From Prochlorococcus sp. AG-315-I14 (lineage in GTDB: Bacteria > Cyanobacteriota > Cyanobacteriia > PCC-6307 > Cyanobiaceae): 55,689 nucleotides of DNA. The notes under the pieces were generated by a model. It did not search any database. It had not been told where the DNA came from and was given only the letters and a program-made list of their open reading frames with translations. Positions 19,104 through 27,080 of the stretch are shown here, piece after piece. Each line of letters opens with the position of its first letter. The first letter of the stretch is position 1. Where the stretch lies: positions 1 to 55,689 of the forward strand of contig QBWF01000005.1 in the NCBI GenBank assembly GCA_003283665.1, in the 5' to 3' direction. The position numbers were made by a program, and so were the translations under genes.

Positions 19104-20099
19104 ATAAAAACTATTTTATATAATAACCAACAAAAAGAAGAAGGGTTTTCTTTAATTGAATTAGTTGTGGTCGTTACTGTTCTTTCAGTATTGTCCTCAA
19201 TTGCAATACCTACATTTAATTGTGTTCAGCGAAAATCTAAAGCTGTTGCTGCATTAGCAGCTTTGAGACAGATACAATCAGAGTGTCTGATTAATAGATC
19301 TCTTCCAGGAACTCCAGGTGATTTCCTTGTAAGCGACCTGAAGGATTATCAAATCCAACCAGATGGTCCCAATAGCTGTAATGGAGCCTCTGGTAGTGGT
19401 TTGATTACTGCAATACCTACTAATACGACTCAGCTTCCTACTTTTATTCTTGCAACAAATACTAATCTTTTGAAATACAAGTATAAAGGAGTAACTAGTA
19501 ATGATCTAGTAACTTGTTTAAAAGCAATTTGTGGTTCTAATGATCAGTCAATTGAAGGCTTGATTATGAGTAATAGTGATATTGTCTACGAAGATAGCTT
19601 AACGAAGAAAGATTGTTCAGCTTATGCTTTGGTTAAGGGGGCAACATGGACAGAAGCCAATGCAAATGCACAGCAATTAGGTGGTTTTTTAACAACCCCA
19701 AATAATGAAGCTGAGAATCAATTTTTAGTAGATACTTATACTGAAAAATTATCTGAACCGGATCCTAACTGGAGCAATGGACCTCGTGCTGGAGCCTGGA
19801 TTGGGTTGAGCTCAGATAGTGGAGGTGATTTTGTTTGGGCTAATGGTAATGAATTAGATGAGGGGTATGAATCACCATATGGTGCAGGACAAGAAGAGTA
19901 TTCTACTGAATATCAACAGCAAGGAGTGGCAGGTGGTTTTCACCTGTTGATGCAAGATCCTTCTGGTCATGCTCAACAGCATGGGGGCCTAAATGGTTGG
20001 TGGCAGGAACCGGTTAATGGGCAAGAGTATTATGGGGAAGATGAAAAACCTTATTGGCCATATAACTGGGGGATTGCAGAAGTCCCTATATGTAATTAA
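19104..20099 (+). CDS. Type IV pilin-like protein with C-type-lectin-like C-terminal domain
   Basis: The frame opens after a TAA at 19101 and reads through a prepilin signal EEGFSLIELVVVVTVLSVLS (cleavage before F) with the hydrophobic pilin helix, then RKSKAVAALAALRQIQSEC and the shared pilin module (GASGSGLITAIPTNTTQLP, TFILATNT). From about residue 170 it changes to a C-type-lectin-like fold: YALVKGATWTEANANAQQLG, GGFLTTPNNEAENQFL, AWIGLSSDSGGDFVWANG, and a final NWGIAEVPIC. No ATG, GTG or TTG precedes the GFS site. Translation would need ATA 19104 or ATT 19113, or the gene is broken; a GTG at 19167 lies inside the helix and would lose the signal. It resembles the pilins at 36112 and 36939. 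Predicted role: a surface minor pilin that binds sugars or proteins (inference). Confidence 0.75.
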   Translation: MKTILYNNQQKEEGFSLIELVVVVTVLSVLSSIAIPTFNCVQRKSKAVAALAALRQIQSECLINRSLPGTPGDFLVSDLKDYQIQPDGPNSCNGASGSGLITAIPTNTTQLPTFILATNTNLLKYKYKGVTSNDLVTCLKAICGSNDQSIEGLIMSNSDIVYEDSLTKKDCSAYALVKGATWTEANANAQQLGGFLTTPNNEAENQFLVDTYTEKLSEPDPNWSNGPRAGAWIGLSSDSGGDFVWANGNELDEGYESPYGAGQEEYSTEYQQQGVAGGFHLLMQDPSGHAQQHGGLNGWWQEPVNGQEYYGEDEKPYWPYNWGIAEVPICN

Positions 20100-20212
20100 T
20101 AGAAGTTTTCTAAATGGAAAGAATAGAAACAAATCTTGCGCCTTATCCTCTTCGATAAAAATAACTTTTACTAATCCATGGCTTGAAGACTAGGCAAAAG
20201 AAAATAGTGTTC

Positions 20213-20635
20213 CTATTTGTTAGCTAAAAATTCAATATATTTTTTCAATGTATAGCCATGACAATCGCAAGGGTATTTAGCTTGTAGACCTACAGCATCA
20301 TCTTGACCTCTAAATCTTCGACAATTACAGACAAGATCAATATCTGTTCCAGCTTTAAACTCTTTCACTCTTGCTTCAAACCACTTTTTAGCTGCTTTTG
20401 GAATATTTCCATCTTCATGCCAACTCTGCCAAACCAAACTATCAAACATTTTTATTCCCTCTTCCCTTATAACTCCATCGATTCTGTCGAAGGGGTTTCT
20501 TACAGAGCATTTTGGTTCATTTATAAAGAATCTCTTTGGTGACTTTGGACCATGGATCCATGAACGCTTCTCCATGGAGCCAAACACCTCTATTTGGTCA
20601 AAATATTTCTTTGGATGGACTTCAGGTTCAGTCAT
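20213..20635 (-). CDS. Small cysteine-rich protein, possibly DUF4326-like
   Basis: 140 aa, soluble. The middle and end (NPFDRIDGVIREEGIKMFD, KWFEARVKEFKAG, LVCNCRRFRGQDDAVG, CDCHGYTLKKYIEFLA) have the order NPF..., helix, C-x-C, CHG-x-x-L that I associate with DUF4326. The resemblance is by motif order only. It sits just outside the island, convergent with the lectin pilin. Confidence 0.5.
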   Translation of the reverse strand: MTEPEVHPKKYFDQIEVFGSMEKRSWIHGPKSPKRFFINEPKCSVRNPFDRIDGVIREEGIKMFDSLVWQSWHEDGNIPKAAKKWFEARVKEFKAGTDIDLVCNCRRFRGQDDAVGLQAKYPCDCHGYTLKKYIEFLANK

Positions 20636-20752
20636 ATGAGGTAGGGCTTTCCAATCTTCGGTTGTTTTTTAAGTTGATTTCGCCTATAAATTAATTGAGG
20701 CCAAACCTCATCAAGACATAGATTGACTCGATATAGTACGAATCAATTTAAT

Positions 20753-20790
20753 AACCCCTTTAGTTATTGGAATTTCTAGAGGGGTTTCTT
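20753..20790. terminator. Hairpin terminator between the DUF4326-like gene and tRNA-Pro
   Basis: AACCCCTTTAG pairs with CTAGAGGGGTT around an AT-rich loop; the plus strand continues TCTTGTCT. It lies upstream of both the minus-strand gene and tRNA-Pro, so its parent transcript is unclear. Confidence 0.5.
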
Positions 20791-20916
20791 GTCTCAACCT
20801 GTTTTAATTTGATTAATCCTTCATAGCCAAAGACCAATTAGGTGCAACTGAATTAACACCAAGTCTTTGTTTGGTTGCTCCAGATGCGACCCAGTCATAG
20901 ACTATTATGAATGTTG

Positions 20917-20990
20917 CGGGGCGTGGCGCAGCTTGGTAGCGCGGGTGCTTTGGGAGCACTAGGTCGCAGGTTCGAATCCTGTCGCCCCGA
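20917..20990 (+). tRNA. tRNA-Pro (anticodon TGG), integration target
   Basis: 74-nt cloverleaf: acceptor CGGGGCG/CGCCCCG, D arm GCGC/GCGC, anticodon stem GGTGC/GCACT with loop TTTGGGA (anticodon TGG), T loop GTTCGAATC, discriminator A. Its 3' 46 nt plus one base recur exactly at 35868-35914, so the left copy now has an element-derived 3' half. Confidence 0.97.
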
Positions 20991-20991
20991 T
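20945..20991 (+). repeat. Left attachment repeat (attL), 47 bp
   Basis: From GTGCTTTGGGAGCACTAGG through the T arm to CGCCCCGAT; identical to 35868-35914. It covers anticodon arm, variable loop, T arm and acceptor of tRNA-Pro, the usual core for tyrosine-recombinase integration. Confidence 0.92.
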
Positions 20992-20998
20992 CAGTCAG

Positions 20999-21025
20999 AG
21001 ACAGGTTTCCCAGCCTGTCTTTTTT
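20999..21025 (+). terminator. Rho-independent terminator of tRNA-Pro, inside the element
   Basis: AGACAGG/CCTGTCT stem with loop TTTCCCAG, followed by TTTTTT. It starts 9 nt after the tRNA and lies on the element side of the core repeat. No equivalent follows the right copy, so the element supplies the tRNA terminator. Confidence 0.8.
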
Positions 21026-21041
21026 AATGGCTATTTTTTGT

Positions 21042-21065
21042 TGTCCCCAAAAGTGTCCCCAAAAG
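21042..21065 (+). repeat. Tandem 12-bp repeat next to attL
   Basis: TGTCCCCAAAAG occurs twice without a gap. Short direct repeats next to the core are where integrase arm sites are expected; function inferred. Confidence 0.75.
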
Positions 21066-21136
21066 TTAGATGGAATAAGGGAAGTTAACTGGATTTAACG
21101 GACTTAGGCATAATGGAAGAATGGATCAGCTTATAA

Positions 21137-21463
21137 ATGGCAAACTCTAATTGGCTTTCAAGGTGGAAGGAGGAACCAGTAAATTCAGATCCTCCCGAAA
21201 TCGTAGAAAAAGAAGAGGAAGAACTATATAACAATTGGGGGCCTGGAGAATATTCTGATGGCTTATCAAAAGGTGAACAATATACAATTTTAAATTTATA
21301 TGATAACAGCAGTCGAGATCCTGGAATGGTTAGCACTGTTGCTAACAAACAATTTAACACCCAAGAGCTTCGTGATAGGGGAGGAACTCATATCTTTTAT
21401 GGACTTGCAGAAATTAAATTAAATCAGAATAATTATGTGGACGATAGTGAGTTAGATGAATAA
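21137..21463 (+). CDS. Hypothetical acidic protein, first gene of the island
   Basis: 108 aa from ATG 21137 (MANSNWLSRWKEEPVNSDPP); strongly acidic (EIVEKEEEELYNNWG) with no membrane helix or cysteine pair. No family recognised. The position right beside the attachment site is where an integrase is often found, but nothing in the sequence is integrase-like. Confidence 0.55.
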   Translation: MANSNWLSRWKEEPVNSDPPEIVEKEEEELYNNWGPGEYSDGLSKGEQYTILNLYDNSSRDPGMVSTVANKQFNTQELRDRGGTHIFYGLAEIKLNQNNYVDDSELDE

Positions 21464-21698
21464 GGTTAAGGATATTATAATAGTAAGTTTTTTATAATGT
21501 GAAGAAAGAGTAATCTGACTAATTAATGAAAATATTTAATTAATTTATAATCAGTATTTGCTATTTATTTAGACTGATTATCAGTTGACAAGCATATTTG
21601 GATTAGGCTTCTATCCATTGGAAACTTAATCATCACCCTAAAAATAAAAGTGTTAAACCAATGGGGCTATTGTTTTAATCTTTACGATATATGATTTT

Positions 21699-23462
21699 TT
21701 ATACTTTGCAAACTCTTTCAAGCTCATAAATTGTTGTTAGTTGTTTAGATATTAATTGTTTTCCATATTCCCTTAAAGTTATCATTCCATCTGCTATTGC
21801 AATATCTTCTATTTCAAGATCTGTCATGCCCTTTGAAATCGCATTTTTTATATTTCTGTTAATTATTAACAACTCAAATACTCCTATTCTTCCTATATAT
21901 CCGAACCCCATGCAATTTTTGCAAAGTGTTGTATTATCTATATTCCTTTTTTCTTCTGGTACAACATTCGCATATCTAATTAATGTATCAGCTTTGATAC
22001 CAGTTGTATATGAATCTTCTTCTTTAATTACTTGTACATTACTACAAGAGTTGCAGACACATCTCATAAGTCTTTGAGCTAAAATAGCTCTAACTGAAGC
22101 ATTTAACTTATACTTTGGTACTTCCATATCTAGTAGTCTAGTTAAGGAACTGGCAGAACTATTTGCATGCAATGTGGTGAAAACAAGGTGTCCTGTTTCT
22201 GATGCATCCATTGAGGCGTTTGCAGTCTCTGGGTCACGAGTCTCTCCAATTAAAATAACGTCAGGGTCATGCCTCATAAATGTTCTTAGAAGATATGGAA
22301 ATGTCTGATTTTTAGATTTATTAACTTGAGCTTGAACTATATCCCCCCCTAAATCATATTCAATTGGATCTTCGGCTGTAACTATTTTTATTTCTCCTGT
22401 ATCTATTTCTCTCAAAGCAGCAGCAAGAGTTGTAGATTTACCTGATCCTGTTGGTCCACAAACAATAATAATTCCATTTTGTAGGGAAATTAAATTCCTA
22501 AAAGATTTTCTAATATTTGCAGACTTAATTAAAGTATTTAAATCTAATAAAGATGAATGACTTTTTAAAAGTCTCAAAACCATAGATTCTCCATTCTTGC
22601 CTGGAAGAGTTGAACATCTAAATTCAAGCTTATTGTTATCAAGAACTTTATAAATTTTCCCATCCTGGCTAGCTCTTTTCTCTGAAACATCCATATCGGC
22701 TAAGTTTTTTAAACTTGCAACTAATTGAGATCCTTCCTCTCTTTTTATATTTATGAAGTGCTGTAGTATACCATCTTTCCTTGTACGTATTACATAATTA
22801 TCCTCTTTTGGTTCAATATGAATATCAGAAAAGTCTTTTTTATATGATTCTTTCAATATATGATTTACCATCTCTAATACTTCAGAACTATTTTTTTCTG
22901 ATAACAACTCACTATTATCTTGCATATTGATTTTTTTAGAGATCTCTTCTGTAAAAGAAAGACTTGGTTTATTCGCTAAAATATTATTTTTTCTTAGAGA
23001 ATTATAGCTTTTATTTCTGGAGGCAGAATTTATATTCTCATTATTGATATTATTACTATCTTTATATTTCTTTTTCGATTTGTTATTTGTTTGATCAACT
23101 TCTTCTGAAAAAGGTTCCCAGACAGAGTAAAAGAATCCACGGTCTGACTTGTCAATTTCAAATCCTTCTTCAAACCCCTTCGCAATAAGAATCAACCAAG
23201 GTAAAGCTCCAATTGCTTTTTCACGAGCTAGAAATTGATCATTAGAAAAATTATTGAATACAGAAATTAATAACGGAATAAAATCAATAATAATAAAGAA
23301 AAGAATTGAGTAGGCAAAAGCTCGTCTTCGATAATAACTTGATTTTCTTTTTAGATTGTCACTAAAAAGCTGAATAAACCACATTAAAGTTGGTATCACC
23401 CAACACATAAGAATCTTGTAAGTACTGGAGAGGAGTATCTCTAACACCAGAATCCTAACCAA
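21699..23462 (-). CDS. PilB/GspE-type assembly ATPase with N-terminal membrane helices
   Basis: 587 aa. Residues 1-70 hold two hydrophobic segments (YKILMCWVIPTLMWFIQLF; AFAYSILFFIIIDFIPLLIS), which is unusual because PilB is normally cytosolic. A polar, asparagine-rich linker follows (about 115-190). The ATPase core begins near FSDIHIEPKED (211) with Walker A GPTGSGKSTT (336-345), Asp box EDPIEYDLGG, Walker B and His box (DPDVILIGETRDPETA, TTLHANSSASSLTRLLDM), and a tetracysteine zinc motif (CVCNSC and LCKNC). It powers pilin polymerisation or type II-like secretion. It is paralogous to the protein at 41505 but lacks that protein's N-terminal domain. No PilC platform protein is nearby. Confidence 0.88.
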   Translation of the reverse strand: MVRILVLEILLSSTYKILMCWVIPTLMWFIQLFSDNLKRKSSYYRRRAFAYSILFFIIIDFIPLLISVFNNFSNDQFLAREKAIGALPWLILIAKGFEEGFEIDKSDRGFFYSVWEPFSEEVDQTNNKSKKKYKDSNNINNENINSASRNKSYNSLRKNNILANKPSLSFTEEISKKINMQDNSELLSEKNSSEVLEMVNHILKESYKKDFSDIHIEPKEDNYVIRTRKDGILQHFINIKREEGSQLVASLKNLADMDVSEKRASQDGKIYKVLDNNKLEFRCSTLPGKNGESMVLRLLKSHSSLLDLNTLIKSANIRKSFRNLISLQNGIIIVCGPTGSGKSTTLAAALREIDTGEIKIVTAEDPIEYDLGGDIVQAQVNKSKNQTFPYLLRTFMRHDPDVILIGETRDPETANASMDASETGHLVFTTLHANSSASSLTRLLDMEVPKYKLNASVRAILAQRLMRCVCNSCSNVQVIKEEDSYTTGIKADTLIRYANVVPEEKRNIDNTTLCKNCMGFGYIGRIGVFELLIINRNIKNAISKGMTDLEIEDIAIADGMITLREYGKQLISKQLTTIYELERVCKV

Positions 23463-23739
23463 ACTTTTATAAGCCTAATAAGTAATAATGTTTACGCAAA
23501 AGTTAATTAGAAAATCGTAATCTAACTATTTAAATATATATACAGTTTGAAGTTTAATTATTTATATTCAAACTAAATTATGGATAGATAAGAAAAACAA
23601 GTTGATTAAAAATCCTCAGTTACCAGGCTGGACAGCTAGTGGTTCGTGGAAATGTCTAGTAGGGAAATAGGTTCTTTCTAGGGGTGCTCAAGTGGGGCAT
23701 CTGAAAGGCGCGGATTCTGTCTAGCGTTAGCCTAAATAG

Positions 23740-23830
23740 TTGTGGACAGTGGTTAATAAGCAGTTATAGCAGTCGTTTTCGCGTCAATAGTGGTTAATTT
23801 GTCAACAGATGAAATAGAGCGTGTCCACAA
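23740..23830. repeat. Inverted and direct repeat cluster in a 381-bp gap
   Basis: TTGTGGACA (23740-23748) and TGTCCACAA (23822-23830) are exact inverted copies; GTGGTTAAT occurs at 23749-23757 and 23790-23798. The rest of 23463-23843 has no gene. The region lies between the divergent PilB-like gene and a secreted protein gene and may be a regulatory or protein-binding site. Confidence 0.5.
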
Positions 23831-23843
23831 TTAATATGCGTGA

Positions 23844-24086
23844 ATGAAACGCTTCTTACTACTCGCCCTGACTGCTGGACTTCTCTCTCCTATCGCTGCT
23901 AAGGCTGAAACTCATTGGTTGGTGCTTCATTACAGAACACAGGCCGATGATGCTGTAAGCAGCCTTGAATCAATAAAAATGCCAAGTGCAGAAGTATGTG
24001 AGAGGGAAGGTCGAAGATGGGAAAAAAGTCCCACCCATGGAGATAGAAGTAAATTCAGGAGATTTCATTGCGTCATAGGGGAATAG
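23844..24086 (+). CDS. Small secreted protein
   Basis: 80 aa with a signal peptide, MKRFLLLALTAGLLSPIAAK, and a likely cleavage near AKA-ET. The mature 60 residues have two cysteines (VCEREG, HCVIGE) that could form a disulfide. The signal peptide is almost the same as that of the 40465 protein, although the mature parts differ. Function unknown. Confidence 0.65.
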   Translation: MKRFLLLALTAGLLSPIAAKAETHWLVLHYRTQADDAVSSLESIKMPSAEVCEREGRRWEKSPTHGDRSKFRRFHCVIGE

Positions 24087-24087
24087 T

Positions 24088-24114
24088 CGCGGGTCCAGAC
24101 TTTTAAGAACCGCG
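24088..24114. terminator. Possible bidirectional hairpin
   Basis: CGCGG (24088-24092) pairs with CCGCG (24110-24114) around a T-rich loop, exactly between the convergent 23844 and 24103 genes. The stem is short and lacks a good T-tract, so support is moderate. Confidence 0.35.
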
Positions 24115-24324
24115 TGGAATGACTCCATTTACCTTCCATTGAACAATTGATGATAGATATTCAGGTAGTCGAGGCTCGCCAACAGGCTTCCAACAAAGAT
24201 GATCGATACCTCTAATTTCACAAATATATTGATCTAATAATCCGCGTTTTTTTAACGAATAAAGGGAACTTCTAGATTTAAAACCTAACTTTTTGCTCGC
24301 TTCTGTAAAAGATAAAATAGACAT
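24103..24324 (-). CDS. Short HTH DNA-binding protein, excisionase-like
   Basis: 73 aa: SFTEASKKLGFKSRSSLYSL then KKRGLLDQYI has the form of a MerR/excisionase-type helix-turn-helix; CWKPVGEPRLPEYLSSIVQW completes it. Proteins of this size and layout act as recombination directionality factors or small regulators in mobile elements. Role inferred from size, motif and location in the island. Confidence 0.6.
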   Translation of the reverse strand: MSILSFTEASKKLGFKSRSSLYSLKKRGLLDQYICEIRGIDHLCWKPVGEPRLPEYLSSIVQWKVNGVIPRGS

Positions 24325-24505
24325 AATCGAAAACCATTTAGTTGACTAGGGTGTCCAAAGTGAGATTACTTAAAGGCTCTCTATCACAGCTTAAATTGCC
24401 TTATACGAAATCAAATTAGTTAAGTTGTCCATAGTTTTAAAAGGGTGTCGCTAGAAAAATTCCGAGGTGCGAATAAACCCGCAATGTATTGCTACAAGGG
24501 ACCCG

Positions 24506-24685
24506 CTACGCAGCCATAAGTTCGTCATCATCTAATTCTTCATGATGTAGTAGACCATTCTCTTTCAAGCCCTCTACTATCTTTTGAGCAACAAAATCTG
24601 GATCGTCCGAACCTGTTGAATCAAAAAGATCGGCCAATACAGTTGCCACAAAGAACTCATCAAAATCAGAGGATGTCTTTTTCAT
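24506..24685 (-). CDS. Small acidic protein, 59 aa
   Basis: ATG at 24685: MKKTSSDFDEFFVATVLADL, FDSTGSDDPDFVAQKIVEGL, then an acidic end HHEELDDDELMAA. Predicted all-helical and soluble. No family recognised. Confidence 0.5.
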   Translation of the reverse strand: MKKTSSDFDEFFVATVLADLFDSTGSDDPDFVAQKIVEGLKENGLLHHEELDDDELMAA

Positions 24686-24778
24686 TATTCTTCAGTCCAT
24701 CAATTCTTTTTAACGCTATTTAGACAATTTAGAAAGAGTGAAAGGTTGAGAGAATCACGCAATTTAAGCGTGGCATGA

Positions 24779-25177
24779 TTACTGTGCCCAAGGACAGGGA
24801 TCTGCATATCTTTCATAAATACTTGCCAAACCATTTACCACCATAAACTGTTGAACATTAACTCCATCTATCGATAATTCTGCGACTGTTCTTCCATAGC
24901 GATCTGTCGTGATACGACGAATAGATTCACGTCTACCAGCTACTAAATCATTCAAGAAGTCCCTTGCCTCTTTTGCAGGAATTGGATCAGCTCGACTTCC
25001 TCGAAGCTCAGGAGTGTCAATACAAGCAAGTCTTATCTTTTCTCCCTCTGTCGTTGTACAAGTATCTCCGTCATAACAACTATCAATAAATAATGATAGA
25101 AAGAAAGGCTTTATTTTTGCTTTTCTTTCAGTATTATGTGCTGTCACAGCAGCAGCTTTATCAAGATGGGTACTCAT
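24779..25177 (-). CDS. Nuclease-domain (SNase-like) ORF, chimeric and probably inactive for secretion
   Basis: 132 aa. From about residue 31 it is a staphylococcal-nuclease-type domain with IRLACIDTPELRGSRAD and ITTDRYGRTVAELSIDGVN, retaining the Arg, Glu and Arg catalytic positions. DNA is more than 90% identical by eye to the 3' half of the gene at 39220. The first ~30 residues are not nuclease: they are the antisense of a transporter fragment (see 25098-25520), so the signal peptide and YHYH part are gone. Best read as a truncated duplicate fused to foreign DNA. Confidence 0.75.
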   Translation of the reverse strand: MSTHLDKAAAVTAHNTERKAKIKPFFLSLFIDSCYDGDTCTTTEGEKIRLACIDTPELRGSRADPIPAKEARDFLNDLVAGRRESIRRITTDRYGRTVAELSIDGVNVQQFMVVNGLASIYERYADPCPWAQ

Positions 25178-25520
25178 AAATTCTGATCTAAATCCCTTTC
25201 AAACTACTGAAATTCGATTAATTGGTAGCATTGTTGGGCTCCTTCCTTTTCTCAGGAAAGAATTGACTGATTCCGTCAGAAATCTACCTTTGAAAAATAA
25301 ATTTAGTCTTTTATATGCAACATTTTTGGGGACAAATATAGGTATCTTATTACAGCAAAATGTCTTCAAATTATTGCCTATTGGACTCGGTTGGACACTT
25401 TTAAGTACTTCACCAGTAATTGCGCTTTTCTTTGCAAGAGCCGAGGGGGAAGAAGTTAATTGGAAAACCTATGTATTAACTGCAACGACAATATTAGGTG
25501 TCGGCATAGTATTTATTTGA
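25098..25520 (+). pseudogene. 3' fragment of an EamA/DMT-family transporter gene
   Basis: A frame open from about 25098 with no start codon encodes GFIFAFLSVLCAVTAAALSR, WVLINSDLNPFQTTEIRLIG, SIVGLLPFL, then ATFLGTNIGILLQQNVFKLL, LGWTLLSTSPVIALFFARAE, ILGVGIVFI. This is the second EamA repeat (NPF-x-x-T-E-I-R and L-S-T-S-P). An in-frame TTG at 25263 would give 85 aa. Its 5' part overlaps, on the opposite strand, the N-terminus of the nuclease copy, so both were joined at one breakpoint near 25090. Not expected to be functional. Confidence 0.75.
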
Positions 25521-25596
25521 TAATGAGTTTGGCCTTTAGTAACGTATGCTTATTGAATAAAGACTCCTGATAATCATCAGGAAGACCTTATAAGAT

Positions 25597-25956
25597 ATGA
25601 CACTAAAAAATGTTTTAGGATCTGATCTCAAATCTTGTAGTTGTAATCCTATGACTGGATGGTATCGAGATGGCAGATGCCAAACAGATGCAACAGATAT
25701 GGGTATGCATACTGTTTGTGCGGTTATGACCGAACAATTTCTTTCTTATAGCAAGGCTCAAGGAAATGATTTATCTACACCGCAAATGGGATTTCCAGGA
25801 CTAAAGGAAGGCGATAACTGGTGTCTTTGTGCTCCAAGATGGAAGGAGGCTTATCAGGATGGTATGGCTCCCTTTATTGACTTAGAAGCGACAGAAGAGA
25901 GTACATTGACTATCATCTCACTTGAAATTTTAAAAGAGTTTTCTCATCGAAAATAG
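25597..25956 (+). CDS. DUF2237 family protein
   Basis: The 119-aa protein covers the whole DUF2237 domain: NVLGSDLKSCSCNPMTGWYR, DGRCQTDATDMGMHTVCAVM, TEQFLSYSKAQGNDLSTPQ, GDNWCLCAPRWKEAYQDGMA. Conserved Cys and His residues are present. Function is unknown; the family is common in cyanobacteria and proteobacteria. It appears intact within the island. Confidence 0.88.
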   Translation: MTLKNVLGSDLKSCSCNPMTGWYRDGRCQTDATDMGMHTVCAVMTEQFLSYSKAQGNDLSTPQMGFPGLKEGDNWCLCAPRWKEAYQDGMAPFIDLEATEESTLTIISLEILKEFSHRK

Positions 25957-26090
25957 TTAAATATTTGAAGCTTGCAATTAAATGCTCGGATGATGAACAA
26001 GTAATTGAGTTTTTTATAAACCTGCGGTGATCTATTTACCGTAGAAAGTGCCGCATATTGCGATAAATACGTTTAAGGCATAATGGGTGA

Positions 26091-26348
26091 ATGGCAATAG
26101 ATCAACTAAAGGCTTTTCTTGCAGAGCTTCAAAAAAACAAAGAATTACTCAACGAAATACGAAACGCTGCTACCGCAAATGAAATTGCCGAGATAGCCTC
26201 AGGATTTGGTTATGAATTTTCGGGTGATGAATTAAAAGCTATTTCAAAAGAGAATATTCCTGGTGTGAAAATCAAAAAACAAGATACTTCTCCCTCCTAT
26301 AGTTTTGGGGAGAGTGGAATAGACCCAAATGAAAAGAATTATAAATAG
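26091..26348 (+). CDS. Nif11-like (N11P-type) small protein
   Basis: 85 aa with a Nif11 leader-type domain: MAIDQLKAFLAELQKNKELL, NEIRNAATANEIAEIASGFG, YEFSGDELKAISKENIPG. In Prochlorococcus the same domain forms the leader of lanthipeptide precursors. This protein has no Gly-Gly cleavage site and no cysteine in its tail, so a lanthipeptide product is unlikely; it is best viewed as a stand-alone Nif11 protein. Confidence 0.75.
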   Translation: MAIDQLKAFLAELQKNKELLNEIRNAATANEIAEIASGFGYEFSGDELKAISKENIPGVKIKKQDTSPSYSFGESGIDPNEKNYK

Positions 26349-26357
26349 TGGAAACTA

Positions 26358-26807
26358 ATGAGCGAATTTAAGATTCCAGATGAGTGGAGAAATGAATTTA
26401 TAAAAGCATATATTCCATTAATTGCTGGTATCGATTCTGTTGGGGTTTATAAAGATAAAATTGAAGGGCTAACAACAGAGGAAGTATATAAAGTTATATA
26501 TTTTTGTGAGGTCAGCAGTAGAAAAGAATGGTTAGAAGGAATGACTAAATTTGACAAGCAACAAAGGGATCTTGCCTTAAGATATTTAAATAGTAGAGGT
26601 AGTATTGTTCCAAGATTAGCGATTCCTTTTTCAGTTAAATATAAAAAATATAGAGATGACCTTTTAAATGTAATTAAATTCCTTTCTTTATTATCATTCG
26701 CTTTGTTTTTTATTAGTAAGTATTTATGGATAAATTCGATAGTATATTTCTTATTAATTTTATCTATCTTAGTTCTGATATTTTTATATTTTAAAAGTAA
26801 AAAATAG
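26358..26807 (+). CDS. Hypothetical protein with C-terminal membrane hairpin
   Basis: 149 aa, starting 9 bp after the Nif11-like gene and probably co-transcribed. The first 100 residues are soluble and helical (DEWRNEFIKAYIPLIAGIDS, CEVSSRKEWLEGMTKFDKQQ); two helices follow (VIKFLSLLSFALFFISKYLW; SIVYFLLILSILVLIFLYF). No family recognised. Pairing with a Nif11 protein is the only functional clue. Confidence 0.6.
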   Translation: MSEFKIPDEWRNEFIKAYIPLIAGIDSVGVYKDKIEGLTTEEVYKVIYFCEVSSRKEWLEGMTKFDKQQRDLALRYLNSRGSIVPRLAIPFSVKYKKYRDDLLNVIKFLSLLSFALFFISKYLWINSIVYFLLILSILVLIFLYFKSKK

Positions 26808-26884
26808 TGTGTATACAATTAATCCTCCGAATAAATAAAACAATGCTTTTTCTTATAAAGTGAAAGAGAAGAAAAAATGCTCCT

Positions 26885-27016
26885 ATGACTGACGTCAAAT
26901 TAAATCCTAATTCAGATGATGTAGGAATCAAATTCAAGATCATTGGGATTTTAGTTACCTTGGGCTTAAACGCAATCGTTTTCATTTGGTATTTCTTCTT
27001 TTCAGGTCTTACCTAA
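26885..27016 (+). CDS. Tiny membrane protein, 43 aa
   Basis: MTDVKLNPNSDDVGIKFKII then GILVTLGLNAIVFIWYFFF and SGLT: polar N-terminus, one membrane helix. The form is common among picocyanobacterial tiny proteins; no family recognised. Confidence 0.5.
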   Translation: MTDVKLNPNSDDVGIKFKIIGILVTLGLNAIVFIWYFFFSGLT

Positions 27017-27080
27017 ACCTTGTCTTTAATCAATTATTTATTTATAGATATATACTGGTACTTTTTTTCTGTAGTCATTT

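Noticed and set aside
21137..21463. Integrase next to attL
   Set aside because: The gene closest to the left core encodes a small acidic protein with no R-H-R-Y tyrosine-recombinase residues; no other island frame shows them either.
26091..26348. Lanthipeptide (prochlorosin) precursor
   Set aside because: The Nif11 domain is there, but the tail lacks cysteines and a double-glycine cleavage site.
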